Of a stretch of 54,732 nt of DNA, positions 53,246-54,732 are shown piece after piece (the stretch's first letter is position 1; each line of letters starts with the position of its first letter). The DNA is from Bacillota bacterium (GTDB taxonomy: Bacteria > Bacillota > Limnochordia > Limnochordales > ZCTH02-B6): assembly GCA_017656145.1 (NCBI GenBank), contig JACDOI010000012.1, positions 1 through 54,732 of the forward strand. Direction: 5' to 3'. The position numbers and the translations under genes are program-made. The notes under the pieces are model-generated. The model made no database searches and had not been told where the DNA came from. It was given only the letters and a program-made list of their open reading frames with translations.

Positions 53246-53500
53246 GAAACCGCACGCCCCTTCTCCGATGTGTGCACGCCCGGACGAGTGGGTTTCCTTG
53301 TCGTCCCCGCCCGATCCTTCCACCTGCACGAGACTGCTCCCGGACCGTGCACCGGCCAGTGCGGGAGCGCCCCTTTGCTCCCTCTGCCGCAGGAATATTT
53401 TTCCGAACCAGAAGGAACGAAAGTTGCGAAACCGAATATTTGGCTCAATCCGCTGCAGCGTCTCACAATTGCCAAACCAATGGAGGGGGTCAGAGCCGAA
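53246..53500. other. Intergenic region, M28 peptidase/LivK-like divergent control region
   Basis: This 255-bp stretch has no supported gene. It contains an AT-rich part from 53390 to 53470 with GAATATTT occurring twice and the near-palindrome GGAATATTTTTCC at 53391-53403, probably promoter or operator DNA for one or both divergent genes. No consensus -35/-10 pair could be picked with confidence. Confidence 0.4.
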
Positions 53501-54640
53501 ATGCGCAACTGGACTGTCGCTGGGGCTATGGCGTTCCTCCTGCTGACCGCGGCGGCCGCACCGTCGTGGGCGCAGGAAATCGTCGTCGGCCTCAACGCGG
53601 AGCTGACCGGCAGCATCCCCGTGGTCGGCCAGTCGAGCCGGAACGGGGCCCAACTGGCAGTTGACGAAATCAACGCCTCAGGCGGTCTTGAGGTGGGCGG
53701 CCGCCGCTACACGATCCGCCTGATCGTAGAGGATAACGAAGACGATGCGGCGTCCGCCGTGGCCGCGACGACCAAGCTGATCACCCAAGACCGGGTGGTG
53801 GCGGTCATCGGTCCCAACGCGAGCCGGAACGCCATCCCGGCGGCCCAGATCGCGGAAAGCATGCGCACGCCGCTCATTTCCCCGTGGTCCACCAACCCCG
53901 CCACGACCCAGGGCAAGCAATACGTGTTCCGGGCGTGCTTCATCGACGACTTCCAGGGCCGGGTGCTGGCCGCGTTCGCCCGGGAGCAGCTCGGCGCCCA
54001 GACCGCGGCCGTGCTCTTTGACATCGCTAGCGAATACAACAAGGGCCTTGCCGAAGTTTTCCGGGCGTCTTTCGAAGCGTTGGGAGGCCGGGTGGTGGCC
54101 TGGGAGACGTATACCACTGGCGACCGGGACTTCTCTTCGCAATTGACCAACATCCGGGCGGCGAACCCCGACGTGCTGTTATTGCCCAACTACTACAGCG
54201 AGGTACCTTTGCAGGTGCAGCAGGCGCAGCGCCTGGGCATCACCGCCACCGTCATCGGCGGAGACAGCTGGGGAGCCGCCGAGCTCCTCGAGCTGGCCGG
54301 ATCGACCATGGAGGGCATGTTCTTCACGACCCACTACGCGCCGGACATCGCTACGCCGAAGGCCCGGCAGTTCATCGAGGCGTACCGGGCCCGCTACGGT
54401 GCGACCCCGGACGATGTGGCCGCGCTGTCGTACGACGCGCTGCACATGCTCTTCCAAGCCCTCGTACAGGCGGGCCGCGTAGACCGGGAAGCCGTCCGGG
54501 ACGCGCTGGCATCCCTCGAGGACTTCTACGGCGTGACCGGCAGCATGCGGTTTGAGGGAACCGGCGATCCGGTCAAGAGCGCGGTCGTCATCCAGATCCG
54601 CGACGGGAAGTTCACCTATTACGACTCTGTCGCGCCGTAA
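53501..54640 (+). CDS. Branched-chain amino acid-type ABC binding protein (LivK-like)
   Basis: A 379-residue secreted type I periplasmic-binding protein. The signal peptide covers residues ~1-24 (AGAMAFLLLTAAAAPSWAQE) without a lipobox Cys. The mature N-terminus EIVVGLNAELTGSIPVVGQSSRNGAQLAVDEINASGG is the family hallmark. VIGPNASRNAIPAAQIAES and GDSWGAAELLELAG follow. The ATG at 53501 has GGAGGGGG 12 nt upstream. It is probably the first gene of a liv-type importer whose permeases and ATPases lie beyond the window. Ligand may be an amino acid, amide or aromatic acid. Confidence 0.9.
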   Translation: MRNWTVAGAMAFLLLTAAAAPSWAQEIVVGLNAELTGSIPVVGQSSRNGAQLAVDEINASGGLEVGGRRYTIRLIVEDNEDDAASAVAATTKLITQDRVVAVIGPNASRNAIPAAQIAESMRTPLISPWSTNPATTQGKQYVFRACFIDDFQGRVLAAFAREQLGAQTAAVLFDIASEYNKGLAEVFRASFEALGGRVVAWETYTTGDRDFSSQLTNIRAANPDVLLLPNYYSEVPLQVQQAQRLGITATVIGGDSWGAAELLELAGSTMEGMFFTTHYAPDIATPKARQFIEAYRARYGATPDDVAALSYDALHMLFQALVQAGRVDREAVRDALASLEDFYGVTGSMRFEGTGDPVKSAVVIQIRDGKFTYYDSVAP

Positions 54641-54654
54641 CCGTACGGGGCCCT

Positions 54655-54687
54655 GCGGGGAGCCTCGCCCAAGCGGGGGCTCCCCGC
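54655..54687 (+). terminator. Hairpin after the LivK-like gene
   Basis: A perfect 10-bp stem (54655-54664 with 54678-54687) lies 15 bp after the stop codon. No U-tract follows, so it may act, as in some liv operons, as a partial terminator or mRNA-stabilising structure before downstream transporter genes. Confidence 0.5.
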
Positions 54688-54732
54688 GCCCGCCGGGCCG
54701 CCCGTGTCTGCTCGATCGCGCCAGCAGCCCCC

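Noticed and set aside
52373-53500. Continuous open frame upstream of the LivK-like gene
   Set aside because: It is antisense to the M28 peptidase gene and merely in frame with the binding protein; the signal peptide and ribosome binding site place the real start at 53501.

Overview
The window is one stretch of GC-rich bacterial chromosome carrying about 38 supported protein genes, many of them in tightly packed operons with 1-4 nt overlaps, GTG/TTG starts and strong AAGGAGG-type ribosome binding sites. Homologues of YwhD, YtpB, YpjD-type MazG and LiaS/LiaR-type two-component proteins, together with a TPP riboswitch followed by an intrinsic terminator, point to a GC-rich Bacillota lineage (Limnochordia-, Symbiobacterium- or Thermaerobacter-like). 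That placement is inference. The life-style suggested is heterotrophic growth on plant or soil polyols with good osmotic protection. No rRNA, tRNA, CRISPR array or intact mobile element was seen.

Left part (1-14289). The 3' part of chorismate synthase and a HAD phosphatase precede a large leftward myo-inositol catabolic operon: iolD, iolB, iolG, iolE, iolC, a DhnA-type class I aldolase, a tartrate/D-malate dehydrogenase-like gene and iolA. It ends at a strong hairpin, beyond which lies a secreted NlpC/P60-like protein without its catalytic Cys. Upstream of iolD lie two gene fragments (an inositol/fructose-type ABC ATPase and a Cof-type HAD phosphatase) and then a divergent LacI-family regulator. 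LacI/cre-like palindromes occur in front of iolD, between the two fragments, and again at 24540 in front of a sugar-type ABC importer.

Middle (14290-29500) is a transport region: an OsmF/YehYXW-type osmoprotectant importer with a near-consensus promoter; a leftward Ugp-like importer (binding protein, two permeases, ATPase) ending in an unusual glycerophosphodiesterase fusion, with an intrinsic terminator between the binding protein and the permeases; a gamma-glutamyltransferase-family gene; and a ProVWX/OpuA-type glycine betaine importer.

Right part. 29606-32672 holds a CcoN-like membrane protein that has lost every metal-binding histidine and a convergent acetolactate synthase-like TPP enzyme. 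32812-37121 holds a YjjX-type nucleotidase, a TPP riboswitch, a ThiXYZ-type thiamine-precursor importer and thiamine pyrophosphokinase. Then follow an orphan ParA ATPase, an ABC-F protein, a LiaSR/DegSU-like two-component pair, YwhD, and a YtpB-type large terpene synthase. The last block holds a LysR regulator divergent from korAB (2-oxoacid:ferredoxin oxidoreductase) and a second LysR divergent from a Re-citrate synthase-like gene, apparently a 2-oxoglutarate/citrate control module. A MazG-like protein, an unknown membrane protein, an M28 peptidase and a LivK-type binding protein close the window.

The most unusual items are the CcoN-like protein without metal ligands (29606-30988), the NlpC/P60-like pseudoenzyme, the replaced aldolase step and extra dehydrogenase of the inositol operon, and the shared operator linking that operon to a distant ABC importer. 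All family calls were made by recognising motifs by eye, with no database search.
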